Of a stretch of DNA of 30,906 bases, positions 16,684-25,040 are shown piece by piece; the stretch's first letter is position 1; the number at the start of each line of letters is the position of its first letter. The notes beneath the pieces were generated by a model, which was not told the origin of the DNA, searched no databases, and was given only the letters and a program-made list of their open reading frames with translations. The stretch lies in contig DIWR01000026.1 in the NCBI GenBank assembly GCA_002428495.1, positions 1 through 30,906 on the forward strand. The letters run 5' to 3'. This DNA comes from Synergistaceae bacterium UBA6101 (GTDB lineage Bacteria > Synergistota > Synergistia > Synergistales > Synergistaceae). Both the position numbers and the translations under genes were made by a program.

Positions 16684-18165
16684 TCAGAGGGCCTCGGAAA
16701 AATCACTAAGATAATTCTCGACAGAGACTTCTCTTTCTGTAGCCGGAATGTCAAAACATTGTGCTTTTATCCGTATTTTGTTTTCCGTTTTTGTTTGTAT
16801 AAGATCATTCAGCGCTTCAATGCGCTGAGCGATTATCGTTGATTTATTTAACGGTGTCCTTGGGAGAAGTACCCAAAAGGTATCCGGGGCCGAGCTTGTA
16901 GTTAGGTCGGTAGTTCTTACCATAGCCCTTATTCGTGATATAAGTTCATCCATCAATTTCTCGTAGAATTCTTCTCCAAAAATATTCTGCGTCTCATAGA
17001 GATTCGCGAATCTGATCCCCAGAAGAGAAAAAACTTCATCAGGGTACCTATCCCTATACTCCCGCAACCACTCAACTATTTTGCAAAAATAAGCCAAAAT
17101 CAGGTTGTTTTGACCATCGAACAGCTGGATTTCCATTTGCATTTTCCCTGTACGGGCGGCTGCAGTGCCTTTCTCTGTAAGCTCGTAGCCATATACATTT
17201 ATGACGACCAGATCCTCCGGGGACGTCCTGGTTTTGCAGAACAGGCAATCGGCCTTAACGTCCGGCTCAATAAATTTTGTTCCGCAGTCATTGCATTGAT
17301 GAGACTCCAAGGGATGATCATAGTCGCTTCCCAGGTGCCTAAGCACACTGCCGCATTTCGGACATACAAATGACATGTTTTTTTTGAAATCGTCATCAGG
17401 TGCAACGTGTCCGCATACAAAACAATGGATCATATTTTTTTTCTCAAAATCAATGCTTCCGCAGCTTGGACACAGATCAACATAATTTAAATGTCCTGTC
17501 TTACATTTAGGGCATTTTCTTATCCTGTCTGAAAGTGAGCCCTTCTTAAGGTAACCGTTTTCTTCGAGAAAACAGACGATTTTAAGCGCCATTACCATTT
17601 CCTTGTCAAACTTAAATGATCTTAGCCTCTCTAAACCATTGTAATCCTCAGGGTTCAGAATTTTTGATGACAAATCTAAACTGTCCAGAAGCAACGCAGC
17701 TTCGGGATAAGAGTAGACCCACGGTGAGAAGGGCGCACATACGGGAGAAAGAACAAATCCTTCTCCTCTGACGTACATGTAAGTAAGCACTCTTAGATTA
17801 TGGTTGTCTGTAAGGTCATCTGATTTTATTCTGATCCCCTTTTCAAGTATTGCACAGGCATCCGTGAGCCTGTCTTCAATATCTGATGTTACTCCATCTG
17901 CAAGCATGTCAATTCGTGGCATGGTCTGAGAAAGATAAATGGGAGCATAGCAAAATCCTGAGGACCTTCGGAGTTCCACAATTTCCGACAATACCCTCAA
18001 CCCTTCTGAAGCTCTTTTCCCTTTCAAACCATCAATAATAACTATGCCAGGCAGTCTTTTTTTATCCAGAAGTTCTGCCGCAGAGCAAAAATCTTCGACT
18101 CTTTGATATGAGTGATGTGTCGGGCTGTCTCCAAGAAGGATCCTGTATATGTTAAATTCTTCCAT
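16684..18165 (-). CDS. TackOD1-like zinc-ribbon protein with degenerate GGDEF domain
   Basis: A 493-residue soluble protein in three parts. Residues 1-115 look like a degenerate receiver domain (VIIDGLKGK, APIYLSQ) without a clear phospho-acceptor site. Residues about 120-310 resemble the TackOD1 output domain and carry six CxxC pairs (218/221, 232/235, 248/251, 268/271, 281/284, 297/300), enough for three zinc ribbons. Residues about 340-493 align with GGDEF domains: RTTD (417-420) sits exactly five residues before APDTF (426-430), then WVLLPRT. The catalytic GGDEF is lost but the RxxD inhibitory site is kept, as in PelD-type c-di-GMP receptors. AGGAGG is 9 bp before ATG, 13 bp after the HlyD gene. 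Likely a c-di-GMP sensor for the synthase; that role is inferred. Confidence 0.75.
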   Translation of the reverse strand: MEEFNIYRILLGDSPTHHSYQRVEDFCSAAELLDKKRLPGIVIIDGLKGKRASEGLRVLSEIVELRRSSGFCYAPIYLSQTMPRIDMLADGVTSDIEDRLTDACAILEKGIRIKSDDLTDNHNLRVLTYMYVRGEGFVLSPVCAPFSPWVYSYPEAALLLDSLDLSSKILNPEDYNGLERLRSFKFDKEMVMALKIVCFLEENGYLKKGSLSDRIRKCPKCKTGHLNYVDLCPSCGSIDFEKKNMIHCFVCGHVAPDDDFKKNMSFVCPKCGSVLRHLGSDYDHPLESHQCNDCGTKFIEPDVKADCLFCKTRTSPEDLVVINVYGYELTEKGTAAARTGKMQMEIQLFDGQNNLILAYFCKIVEWLREYRDRYPDEVFSLLGIRFANLYETQNIFGEEFYEKLMDELISRIRAMVRTTDLTTSSAPDTFWVLLPRTPLNKSTIIAQRIEALNDLIQTKTENKIRIKAQCFDIPATEREVSVENYLSDFSEAL

Positions 18166-18178
18166 CAGTCAATTCCTC

Positions 18179-19225
18179 CTAGAAAAAAGATCTTATTCCC
18201 CACTTGATCTTTACGGGAAGTCCGTCAACAAGTTCTTCCTTTAACAGTGGTTCTTTCGGAGTCAGGTATACCTTAACGCTGCGGGGAGGCTCTGATATTC
18301 GGTTAGTCAGACCTCCCGGTGTGTTTTGAGACATAGTTGGCATATCTTCCAGAATTGCTTTTATTGTCCTCGATCTGCTCGGCAACAACACATTCACTTC
18401 TGTCCCAAGCTTTATCTTTTTGAAATTTTGGGGTTCAACGTAGACTACTATGATGGCCGATTTCGGGTCTGCTACCCATAGGATCTCGTCTCCCGGATTC
18501 AATGCCTGTCCAGGAGAAGCTACTATTGACTGGACTCTCCCGGCAACCTTGAAAAGCAAGTCAAAGGATGACCCATCAAGCTCTTCAAAATATTTGATGC
18601 TCATGTCAAAATATTTAATCCTTTGACTCATCGCCTTTTCAGGCGTGTCGTCAATTTTATTTGAAAGGACTGCATCACGTTCAGACATTGCGGAACGAAG
18701 GCGCGACTCAGCAGTTGCAAATTCAGCTCTGGTAGCTGCTCCCTGTTCCATTAAATTTTTCATTGTCTCTGCTTCTTTTTTGAAAAAATCGATATTTTGG
18801 TCTATGAGCGTTAATGATCGGTCAGGATTTTTTGACATCGTCATCAACCCTGCTTTTATTGAATCTCTTTCTGCTTTCATAAGAGCTATCTGGTTCAGGA
18901 CTTCCGGTGAGGGCTGCCGGACAAGTCTGGCTGCAACAGCACCGGGTGCAACATCTGAACCTTTCTTCACCGGTATATCCGCAACGTATACTTTCTCAGG
19001 AGCCCTTACTGCAAAACTGTTCATTGAAATGATCCCGGGTGATGAACTGAAAAACCATCCAACAAAAACATACCATAGAAGCACAACAAAAGGAGTGAAC
19101 ACAAAGGCCATTATCATCCACCAAAGAAGCTTTGATATTCTCCTTTTGCCCGGTGCGTAGGGTATTTTCACTCCCGATCTGATTTCTGGATCCCTATTTT
19201 GGGTCTGCGAAAAAGATACCTTCAC
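18179..19225 (-). CDS. HlyD-type periplasmic adaptor
   Basis: The 348-residue product has a short cytoplasmic start, one membrane helix (about 30-60, containing WWMIMAFVFTPFVVLLWYVF), and a periplasmic adaptor domain. A split biotinyl-lipoyl-like domain is visible (FAVRAPEKVYVADIPVKKG, and later AGRVQSIVASPGQALNPGDEI), with an alpha-helical hairpin between (about 110-215). A beta-barrel follows with VVYVEPQNFKKIKLG. The fold matches membrane fusion proteins and Alg44-like subunits, though no PilZ domain is attached. GTG at 19225 overlaps the channel gene stop by 4 bp (GTGA), so the two are translationally coupled. It should bridge the inner-membrane synthase and the outer-membrane channel. 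Confidence 0.82.
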   Translation of the reverse strand: MKVSFSQTQNRDPEIRSGVKIPYAPGKRRISKLLWWMIMAFVFTPFVVLLWYVFVGWFFSSSPGIISMNSFAVRAPEKVYVADIPVKKGSDVAPGAVAARLVRQPSPEVLNQIALMKAERDSIKAGLMTMSKNPDRSLTLIDQNIDFFKKEAETMKNLMEQGAATRAEFATAESRLRSAMSERDAVLSNKIDDTPEKAMSQRIKYFDMSIKYFEELDGSSFDLLFKVAGRVQSIVASPGQALNPGDEILWVADPKSAIIVVYVEPQNFKKIKLGTEVNVLLPSRSRTIKAILEDMPTMSQNTPGGLTNRISEPPRSVKVYLTPKEPLLKEELVDGLPVKIKWGIRSFF

Positions 19226-21567
19226 TGCTGCATACCCCCGTAATCTTCCCAAGATTGTATTGTCATGCCATTGAACCTTCCGATGCCTGATAACGCGCGC
19301 GATATACTTTTCATGCTCTCTTTGTAAACATCCATCCCTGATGAAAAATAGCTCTCTTCAGGAGGAAGGACCCTCTCAATGCTCTGGGCAAGACGGAAGT
19401 TCAAAGAGGGATGCATCAGCATGATATACCTCATTCGTTTTATCGCTGTATCCTGATTTGTCGTATATATCATTACAGCAAGGTATTCAAGCCCCAGTCC
19501 CGCAAATCCTTTTGACAAAATTGCCCCAAGACTCCCTTCAAGATACCTTGGGTGTACTGAGACAGACAATTTAAGATCCGTTGTATTTTTTACCTCTTTG
19601 ACAGTCTCTATTAAAAGGCCAAGGAGATCTTTCCTTTTTCCTTCTGCCCCGGGCAGCGAATCAGGCTCAATATCAAGATGTATGCCGCTGAATTTGAACT
19701 TTTTCATCCTTTCAATAATCCTGATGAGGTCTTTTCGTTCTTCGGGATACAGCCATGTTGACTCTCCGAGAAGCAGATCCGCCCTTATCCCCATGCTTTT
19801 AGAAGTTGAAAGAAGGTCTTCAAGCTCCATCCTGTTGTAATAATCATCAAATTTTTTTATCTGCTCCGCTGTGAAAGAGACCAGGAAATGATCAAAACCT
19901 TTTGCTTTCAATTTCTCAAGTGAAGAGATCCTGGTCTCGGGAGCAAGAAAAGGCGAAGCATCCCACACATATACCGATTTCGGCATTAAGACATCGGTTT
20001 TTATCGATCCCTCTTTTTCTTCTTTTGGCTGACTAACTGTTGAAACAGCCTTAGTGGGCTCAACTGGGAGCTCTGTGTGAGAAATTCCGGCTGCTGCGGA
20101 AGACACTGCTGTCGTATATCCATTGGCAACAGGCGTATCTGTTGTCAGTATGCGGGTATTGCCGCCGGGTACGTTTATTTTGGATACAAGCCAGTCGGGA
20201 TCAAGCATTCTTAACCTGAGAGGGTTATCTGCTATCGGGCGTATGCGCTCTGACGGCTCAGATAATGGCCCATCGGGATATGCGTAACCAAGGAGATCTG
20301 CACCTGTCTGCATAAATATCATCTCGGAATCAAGGAGATCCATTACTCCACGGTAATACTGGTACCTGCTCTTTTGCAGCTGCTCAAATGTATCACCGGA
20401 AATTGAGGCATGCCTCATGATCCTCTCCCTCACAGCCTCTGTAAGTGCAGCCAGCCTGGATTCCTGTGCTTTTATATTAGCAACTGCATAAGAAGCGAGG
20501 GCTGCTGCCTCTTCTGCTTCTCCCTGTACTTTGATCCTCATGAAAAGTTCTTCACGCTTTGCTCTTTTCAGGTCATGCTCTGCAGCTTTTTTTATTTTAT
20601 CTTCTTTGGAGAACACTGTTCCAAGAGGTTCGTTTATCGTTACGGAAGCATAGACCCCGCTTCCTATCTCTCCGGGAAAATCCTTAGCAGCAGTCGCACC
20701 GACAGTAAATGATCCTTCCCTGTCAACGCTTCTTTTTTCACGCATGAGATCTTCATATTTTTTCAGTGTCTCTTTTCTCATCGAAATCTCCGGGTGTTTT
20801 TCAATGTCCGCTTCCAGGCCGTTAAAAGCAGGCAGAGTAGGTATTTCCATTTTCTGAGGCATCTCCCATAATTGCCCTGTTGCAAGTCTGATTATCTGCA
20901 GGGCTTGGGTCTTCCTCATGTTTGACACAGCAATATCCCTTCTTGCCATATCATAAGCAGTCAAAAACTCTATTTTGTCCGCGGGGAGCAGAAGTCCTTT
21001 TTTTTCTCTTTCAATCAGTATCTTCGATGTGTTTTCTTCAGTTTTGAGGAACCTTTCTGCAATCGCAATTTTTTCACATTCCGACCATAAAGTAATATAG
21101 GCCTTTCGAAGTGCTGCGAGGTTGTGGAGTTTTAATATCCTTGGCCTGTACTCGGATTCGATCGATCTTATCTCAGATTCCAGTGCGCTTATCTTCTGTT
21201 TGTTCCAGGTGCCAAAGATTGGAAAAGCGAGGCCTGCACCAACACCTAATTTACTGTAGGAGGCGGATTCTTCGCTTGTTTCAAAAAGGGGTTCATCGCT
21301 GTATCCGAAAGTGGCGCTGAAAAAATATTTAGCTCCCATACGCTGACGCTCAAGCTCCATCATCTGTTCGTCGCGACCCATAGCAGCAATGGCAGCAAGA
21401 ACTTCCGGACCGTCTCCGATCATCGATTCAGCTTCAGGCAGAGGCGGGAGCGTCTGCGCTGTACATGTGCCGACTCCTGAAAAAAACAGTATTTGAACAC
21501 AGAAATAGAGGATGAAAAAAGCCTCTGCAAAACAACTCCGTTTTTGGTCCCGTAGAGATCGGTCCAT
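19222..21567 (-). CDS. Outer-membrane efflux channel fused to GH18-like barrel
   Basis: A 781-residue secreted protein. A signal peptide with a hydrophobic core (FILYFCVQILFFSGVG) precedes a TolC/OEP-like domain (about 40-440) with long helices and strand segments such as GVGAGLAFPIFGTWNKQK and YASVTINEPLGTVFSKED. A Ser/Thr/Pro linker (about 450-525) leads to a TIM-barrel-like domain (about 527-775) with the GH18-style motif FSGIHLDIEPD near 629-638; its final Glu is the candidate catalytic residue. ATG at 21567 has GGGGG 6 bp upstream; an ATG six bases earlier is too close to that site. A channel and a hydrolase-like domain in one chain suggests polymer export with periplasmic trimming. First gene of the operon. 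Confidence 0.78.
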   Translation of the reverse strand: MDRSLRDQKRSCFAEAFFILYFCVQILFFSGVGTCTAQTLPPLPEAESMIGDGPEVLAAIAAMGRDEQMMELERQRMGAKYFFSATFGYSDEPLFETSEESASYSKLGVGAGLAFPIFGTWNKQKISALESEIRSIESEYRPRILKLHNLAALRKAYITLWSECEKIAIAERFLKTEENTSKILIEREKKGLLLPADKIEFLTAYDMARRDIAVSNMRKTQALQIIRLATGQLWEMPQKMEIPTLPAFNGLEADIEKHPEISMRKETLKKYEDLMREKRSVDREGSFTVGATAAKDFPGEIGSGVYASVTINEPLGTVFSKEDKIKKAAEHDLKRAKREELFMRIKVQGEAEEAAALASYAVANIKAQESRLAALTEAVRERIMRHASISGDTFEQLQKSRYQYYRGVMDLLDSEMIFMQTGADLLGYAYPDGPLSEPSERIRPIADNPLRLRMLDPDWLVSKINVPGGNTRILTTDTPVANGYTTAVSSAAAGISHTELPVEPTKAVSTVSQPKEEKEGSIKTDVLMPKSVYVWDASPFLAPETRISSLEKLKAKGFDHFLVSFTAEQIKKFDDYYNRMELEDLLSTSKSMGIRADLLLGESTWLYPEERKDLIRIIERMKKFKFSGIHLDIEPDSLPGAEGKRKDLLGLLIETVKEVKNTTDLKLSVSVHPRYLEGSLGAILSKGFAGLGLEYLAVMIYTTNQDTAIKRMRYIMLMHPSLNFRLAQSIERVLPPEESYFSSGMDVYKESMKSISRALSGIGRFNGMTIQSWEDYGGMQQ

Positions 21568-21573
21568 CGGCAT

Positions 21574-21673
21574 CCCCCTGGATAATTAAAAATCAACAAC
21601 TGAAATGTACATTTTATTATGATTTTAAGAGACCATAAATTATAATCATTATACTAGTAATAACAGCACAAAG
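21574..21673. promoter_or_regulatory. Divergent AT-rich promoter region
   Basis: The 100 bp between the polysaccharide operon (-) and the YaiI-like gene (+) is very AT-rich. TATAAT-like hexamers occur on both strands near 21637-21655, with poor -35 matches. Both transcripts must start here or close by, but exact start sites cannot be fixed. Confidence 0.4.
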
Positions 21674-22183
21674 ATGCTAAATAATGATCTGGCAATATTG
21701 TTTATTTTGCTTTATTCGGGGGAATATAAACTGAGGATAATAGTGGATGCGGACGCATGTCCCAAGTCGGTCCTGAAACATACGGTAGAGATCGGCGCAA
21801 AATACGGCATACCGATAATAACTGTTGCCAGCTTCAACCACAACATTATTTCTTCCCAACACATAACCGTTGAAAGCGGATCCCAGGAAGCAGATCTCAA
21901 GATAATCAACATCACGGGCTGCGGCGACATTATAGTTACACAGGACTGGGGACTTGCTGCCATCGTACTCTCAAAAAAAGCCTCCGCTCTGAGCCCGGCA
22001 GGTATAGAATACGAAGCGGAGAGAATGACCTTCATGCTCGAAGAGAGAGAAATGAAGGCCAAATTCCGCAGAAACGGCGGAAGGACAAAGGGTCCCAAGA
22101 AAAGGGCTGCAGAGGACGATATTCGTTTTCTCAGGACTCTGGAAAAAATCGTTTTAAGAGAAATAGAGAGGAAAGATACTTAA
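21674..22183 (+). CDS. YaiI/YqxD (DUF188) family protein
   Basis: The product contains RIIVDADACPKSV at the start of the recognisable fold, VTQDWGLAA, and a C-terminal GGRTKGPKKRAAEDD, all typical of the YaiI/YqxD family. These are PIN-like proteins of uncertain function with conserved acidic residues that suggest a nuclease. The start is a problem. The only in-frame ATG (21674) lacks a ribosome site and adds about 19 unusual hydrophobic residues. Family alignment points to CTG at 21731, with GGGGGA upstream. A GTG at 21743 has a good GAGG but would remove the first beta strand. I give the longest frame. Confidence 0.85.
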   Translation: MLNNDLAILFILLYSGEYKLRIIVDADACPKSVLKHTVEIGAKYGIPIITVASFNHNIISSQHITVESGSQEADLKIINITGCGDIIVTQDWGLAAIVLSKKASALSPAGIEYEAERMTFMLEEREMKAKFRRNGGRTKGPKKRAAEDDIRFLRTLEKIVLREIERKDT

Positions 22184-22209
22184 CTTCCTTTTTATATAGG
22201 AGTGAGCAC

Positions 22210-22836
22210 GTGGATATCATTTCTGCCAGTCAAGTTGTTTTTCAGTCGATGATAAAGTACCCGGATGTAAAAATCGCAAAGGGGAAAACCACATTCATAC
22301 ATGGACCGAGCGGCTGCGGCAAAAGCACGCTGCTCAAGCTAATGAACGGCACTATTTCCCCTGACAGCGGAGAGATCCTCTACAACGATAATAATATTGA
22401 AAATATCGACACGATCAAACTGAGAAGAGAGATCCTTCTGGTCGGACAGTCAGTTTTCCTCTTCACCGGCACGATCGAAGAAAACTTCAAAAAATATTAC
22501 GAATACAGGGATCACGATGCACCTGCAAAAGATGAGATGAAGAAATTCCTTAAGATATGCTGCGCAGATTTCCCCCTTGAGACCAGATGTGAGACTATGT
22601 CAGGCGGAGAACGCCAAAGGGTTTACATAGCAATATTCCTTTCGTTCATGCCCGAAGTCCTGATGCTTGACGAACCCACATCAGCCCTGGACAACATCTC
22701 TTCGGATGCAATGATGAAAAACATTAAAGATTTTTCCACTGATAATGAGATGACAACGATCGTGGTAAGCCACTATCTTCCACTTGCCGAAAAATACGGC
22801 GACAATATCATCGCACTCGAAAGGAGCAGGCCATAA
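22210..22836 (+). CDS. fetA: FetA/YbbL-like ABC ATPase
   Basis: The 208-residue ATP-binding subunit has Walker A GPSGCGKST (about 33-41), a Q-loop in LLVGQSVFLF, signature MSGGERQR, Walker B VLMLDEPTSALD, and the switch His in VVSHY. Size and the YbbM-like partner place it in the FetAB family, reported in E. coli as an iron exporter that helps oxidative-stress resistance. GTG at 22210 has AGGAG 7 bp upstream, and the gene overlaps fetB by one base. Metal specificity is by family only. Confidence 0.87.
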   Translation: MDIISASQVVFQSMIKYPDVKIAKGKTTFIHGPSGCGKSTLLKLMNGTISPDSGEILYNDNNIENIDTIKLRREILLVGQSVFLFTGTIEENFKKYYEYRDHDAPAKDEMKKFLKICCADFPLETRCETMSGGERQRVYIAIFLSFMPEVLMLDEPTSALDNISSDAMMKNIKDFSTDNEMTTIVVSHYLPLAEKYGDNIIALERSRP

Positions 22837-23612
22837 TGCGTGAAATCGCTGCAATAAGCCTTGTCCAGTTCAGCCTCGTATATATCCTTCTCCTCGTAGT
22901 GCTTGCTGTAATGAAAAAAGCAAAGATAAACCAGACCAAACTCCTCTTCGTTGCAAGCGTGAGGCTGACTCTCCAACTGACCCTGGCTGGCTTTATCCTC
23001 ACATACATTTTCGAGAATCCTCATCCGATATTTATACTTATGTACCTGACGAGCATGATACTTTTTGCGATCCACAGGGTACTTTCAAAAAACAAATGCA
23101 TGAACACCGGATTCAAGATCGCGACAGCTCTTTCTCTTACATTTTCAGGTCTGGGCATAGTCATTTTCTTCGTGACTGCTGTCGTGGGGCAAAGCATATT
23201 TAATCCGCAGTATGTCATCCCTCTGAGCGGTATGATAATCGGCAATGCCATGACCGGAGTTAATCTTGCCACAAAGACGTTCTGCGAATCACTCAGCGAA
23301 AAGCGCCAGCAGATGGAAAGCCTTCTAAACCTGGGAGTAACTCCGCAGAAGATACTGCTCCCCATGGTAAACCAGGCACTTGAGACAGCAATGCTTCCCA
23401 CCCTGAATTCAATGCTCGGAATGGGCATAGTCTCACTGCCCGGAATGATGACCGGCCAGATACTGTCCGGAACTCTTCCGACCACGGCTATCCTTTATCA
23501 GATCTCGATCATGATAGCCATCTGCGCCGTAGTCTGCCTTTCGGTCTTCGGCTCCCTCTATTTTGGATATAAGACTCTGTATAACGACCGCAATCAGCTC
23601 TTCTACCTATAG
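22836..23612 (+). CDS. fetB: FetB/YbbM-like permease (UPF0014)
   Basis: The 258-residue integral membrane protein has about seven hydrophobic helices. Family marks include SVRLTLQLTLAGFIL, SGMIIGNAMTGVNLA, and SMLGMGIVSLPGMMTGQILSG (about 189-209 region). It is the membrane half of the FetAB pair; the start codon overlaps the fetA stop as TAATG, with AGGAG 11 bp upstream. Downstream lies only an IS66 relic whose hairpin may serve as terminator. Confidence 0.9.
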   Translation: MREIAAISLVQFSLVYILLLVVLAVMKKAKINQTKLLFVASVRLTLQLTLAGFILTYIFENPHPIFILMYLTSMILFAIHRVLSKNKCMNTGFKIATALSLTFSGLGIVIFFVTAVVGQSIFNPQYVIPLSGMIIGNAMTGVNLATKTFCESLSEKRQQMESLLNLGVTPQKILLPMVNQALETAMLPTLNSMLGMGIVSLPGMMTGQILSGTLPTTAILYQISIMIAICAVVCLSVFGSLYFGYKTLYNDRNQLFYL

Positions 23613-23684
23613 CTGGCAATTGGGGCAGATCAGAGATGATGATGGCGCAATGCGGAGGGGGTCGAGCTAAGTCGTATTGGCATA

Positions 23685-23785
23685 GTAAGCGTCAAAAATC
23701 CCGGACCTGGATATCATCCAAGGGTCCGGGATATTATTTGTCAGATATAAAGATAAGCGGCATGATTGAGTTTAAAGTTCTAAGC
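23685..23785 (-). mobile_element. Solo IS66 end, diverged relic
   Basis: GTAAGCGTCAAA at 23685-23696 is identical to the terminal repeat of the element at 5-820. The following hairpin has the same geometry in both copies: CCCGGA, 2 nt, TGGA, 5 nt, TCCA, 4 nt, TCCGGG. Ungapped similarity continues to about 23762 and weakly to about 23790, with mostly transitions. No opposite end or transposase fragment is nearby, so it looks like an older remnant. The rest of the 23613-23913 gap shows nothing else I can identify. Confidence 0.65.
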
Positions 23786-23913
23786 TTTAAATGTTGTTGG
23801 TGTGACTGACAAATCTTCGACTTTAATTATGGAACATACCCATGTATCTGCCCAAATCCTACAGGACTGCTGTTTAATGTTTTATTGTTGGATATCAGAG
23901 ACAGAAGGATCTG

Positions 23914-25038
23914 CTAAGCCATAAGGCTGATGGTTTTACGGAATCTATTCAGCGCGATCATGAAGAATACAGCCGCTATCACCGCCATAGCAAGAAAATT
24001 TATCCATACATCCTCAATACCGGCACCCCTGAAAAGGATCCCCTGCCCGGCAGCAACGAAGTGTGTGCTTGGCGCGGCCAACATAATTTTCTGAACAAAC
24101 TCCGGCATGCTCTCCCGAGGGGTAAGTCCTCCTGAAAGCAGCTGCAACGGCAGCAGTACCAACAGTGAAAGCATTCCGAACTGGGGCATTGAACGCGCCA
24201 CAGTGGCCATAAAGATCCCTATTGAAGTCGTGGCTACAACACACAGCGCTGCAGCACAGAGGAAGAGCAAAACAGAACCTTGTACAGGGACATTTAAAAA
24301 ACCCTGTACAACTACTGTCAGCGATATTCCTGCGCTGATAATAACGACCAGACCCATGGACCAAATCTTGGACAGCATTATTTCTATTGGAGTAACAGGC
24401 ATTACGAGCAGATGTTCAATTGTGCCGTGTTCACGTTCACGGATAAGGGCTGCTCCGGCAAGTATGATCGAGAGCATGGTGAGGCCATTGATAATTTCTG
24501 ACAATGCCCCGAACCAGGACTGTTCAAGATTAGGGTTGTAGCGCATGCGAAGTGCAAGGCTAACCTGTGGCTCCGTGTTTATTCTGTAGCCCTGAACAAA
24601 CTCACTGACCTCCCCGAAGACTACCTGCTGGATATAACCGCTGCCTGTAAATGCCTGAGTCATACGTGTTGCATCCACGTTAAGCTGAATTGCCGGTGAT
24701 TTTTCTGCAATCAAGTCGTTCTGGAAGTCTGGAGGGATATCCAATACAAATGTGTATTCTCCCTCATCCAGGCCAGGATCCACCGCTGAAAGGGAGATCA
24801 ACATCGGAGATTTAAATTGCGGAGGATAGAAGGCGGAAATGATGCGGTTTGAGAGCACAGAATCATCCTCATCGACAAAGGCAATGGAGACATTGTGCAG
24901 TGTCTCAGGCATCACAGTCGCAGCGATGTATACCTGACCGGTAAACATGTAAATGATCAGAAACAGCATCATTGGGTCACGCACGAGGCTCCAAAGTTCT
25001 TTAATTCCCAGACGATAAATATGTTTTAGGCTCGGCAT
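23914..25038 (-). CDS. ABC-2 permease, YhhJ-like
   Basis: The 374-residue inner-membrane permease has one N-terminal helix (MMLFLIIYMFTGQVYIA), a large periplasmic domain (about 50-180), and five C-terminal helices. The ABC-2 signature segment REREHGTIEHLLVMPVTPIEIMLSK is here, split as REREHGTIEHLLV followed by PVTPIEIMLSK. In E. coli yhhJ follows rbbA, as here: it begins 2 bp after the rbbA stop with AGGAG inside the rbbA end. It probably pairs with the membrane half of RbbA. Substrate unknown. Confidence 0.88.
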   Translation of the reverse strand: MPSLKHIYRLGIKELWSLVRDPMMLFLIIYMFTGQVYIAATVMPETLHNVSIAFVDEDDSVLSNRIISAFYPPQFKSPMLISLSAVDPGLDEGEYTFVLDIPPDFQNDLIAEKSPAIQLNVDATRMTQAFTGSGYIQQVVFGEVSEFVQGYRINTEPQVSLALRMRYNPNLEQSWFGALSEIINGLTMLSIILAGAALIREREHGTIEHLLVMPVTPIEIMLSKIWSMGLVVIISAGISLTVVVQGFLNVPVQGSVLLFLCAAALCVVATTSIGIFMATVARSMPQFGMLSLLVLLPLQLLSGGLTPRESMPEFVQKIMLAAPSTHFVAAGQGILFRGAGIEDVWINFLAMAVIAAVFFMIALNRFRKTISLMA

Positions 25039-25040
25039 TT

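Noticed and set aside
19222..21567. PgaB-like deacetylase/hydrolase identity for the fusion protein
   Set aside because: The N-terminal half is a TolC-like channel, not a polysaccharide deacetylase, and the barrel motif is closer to GH18.
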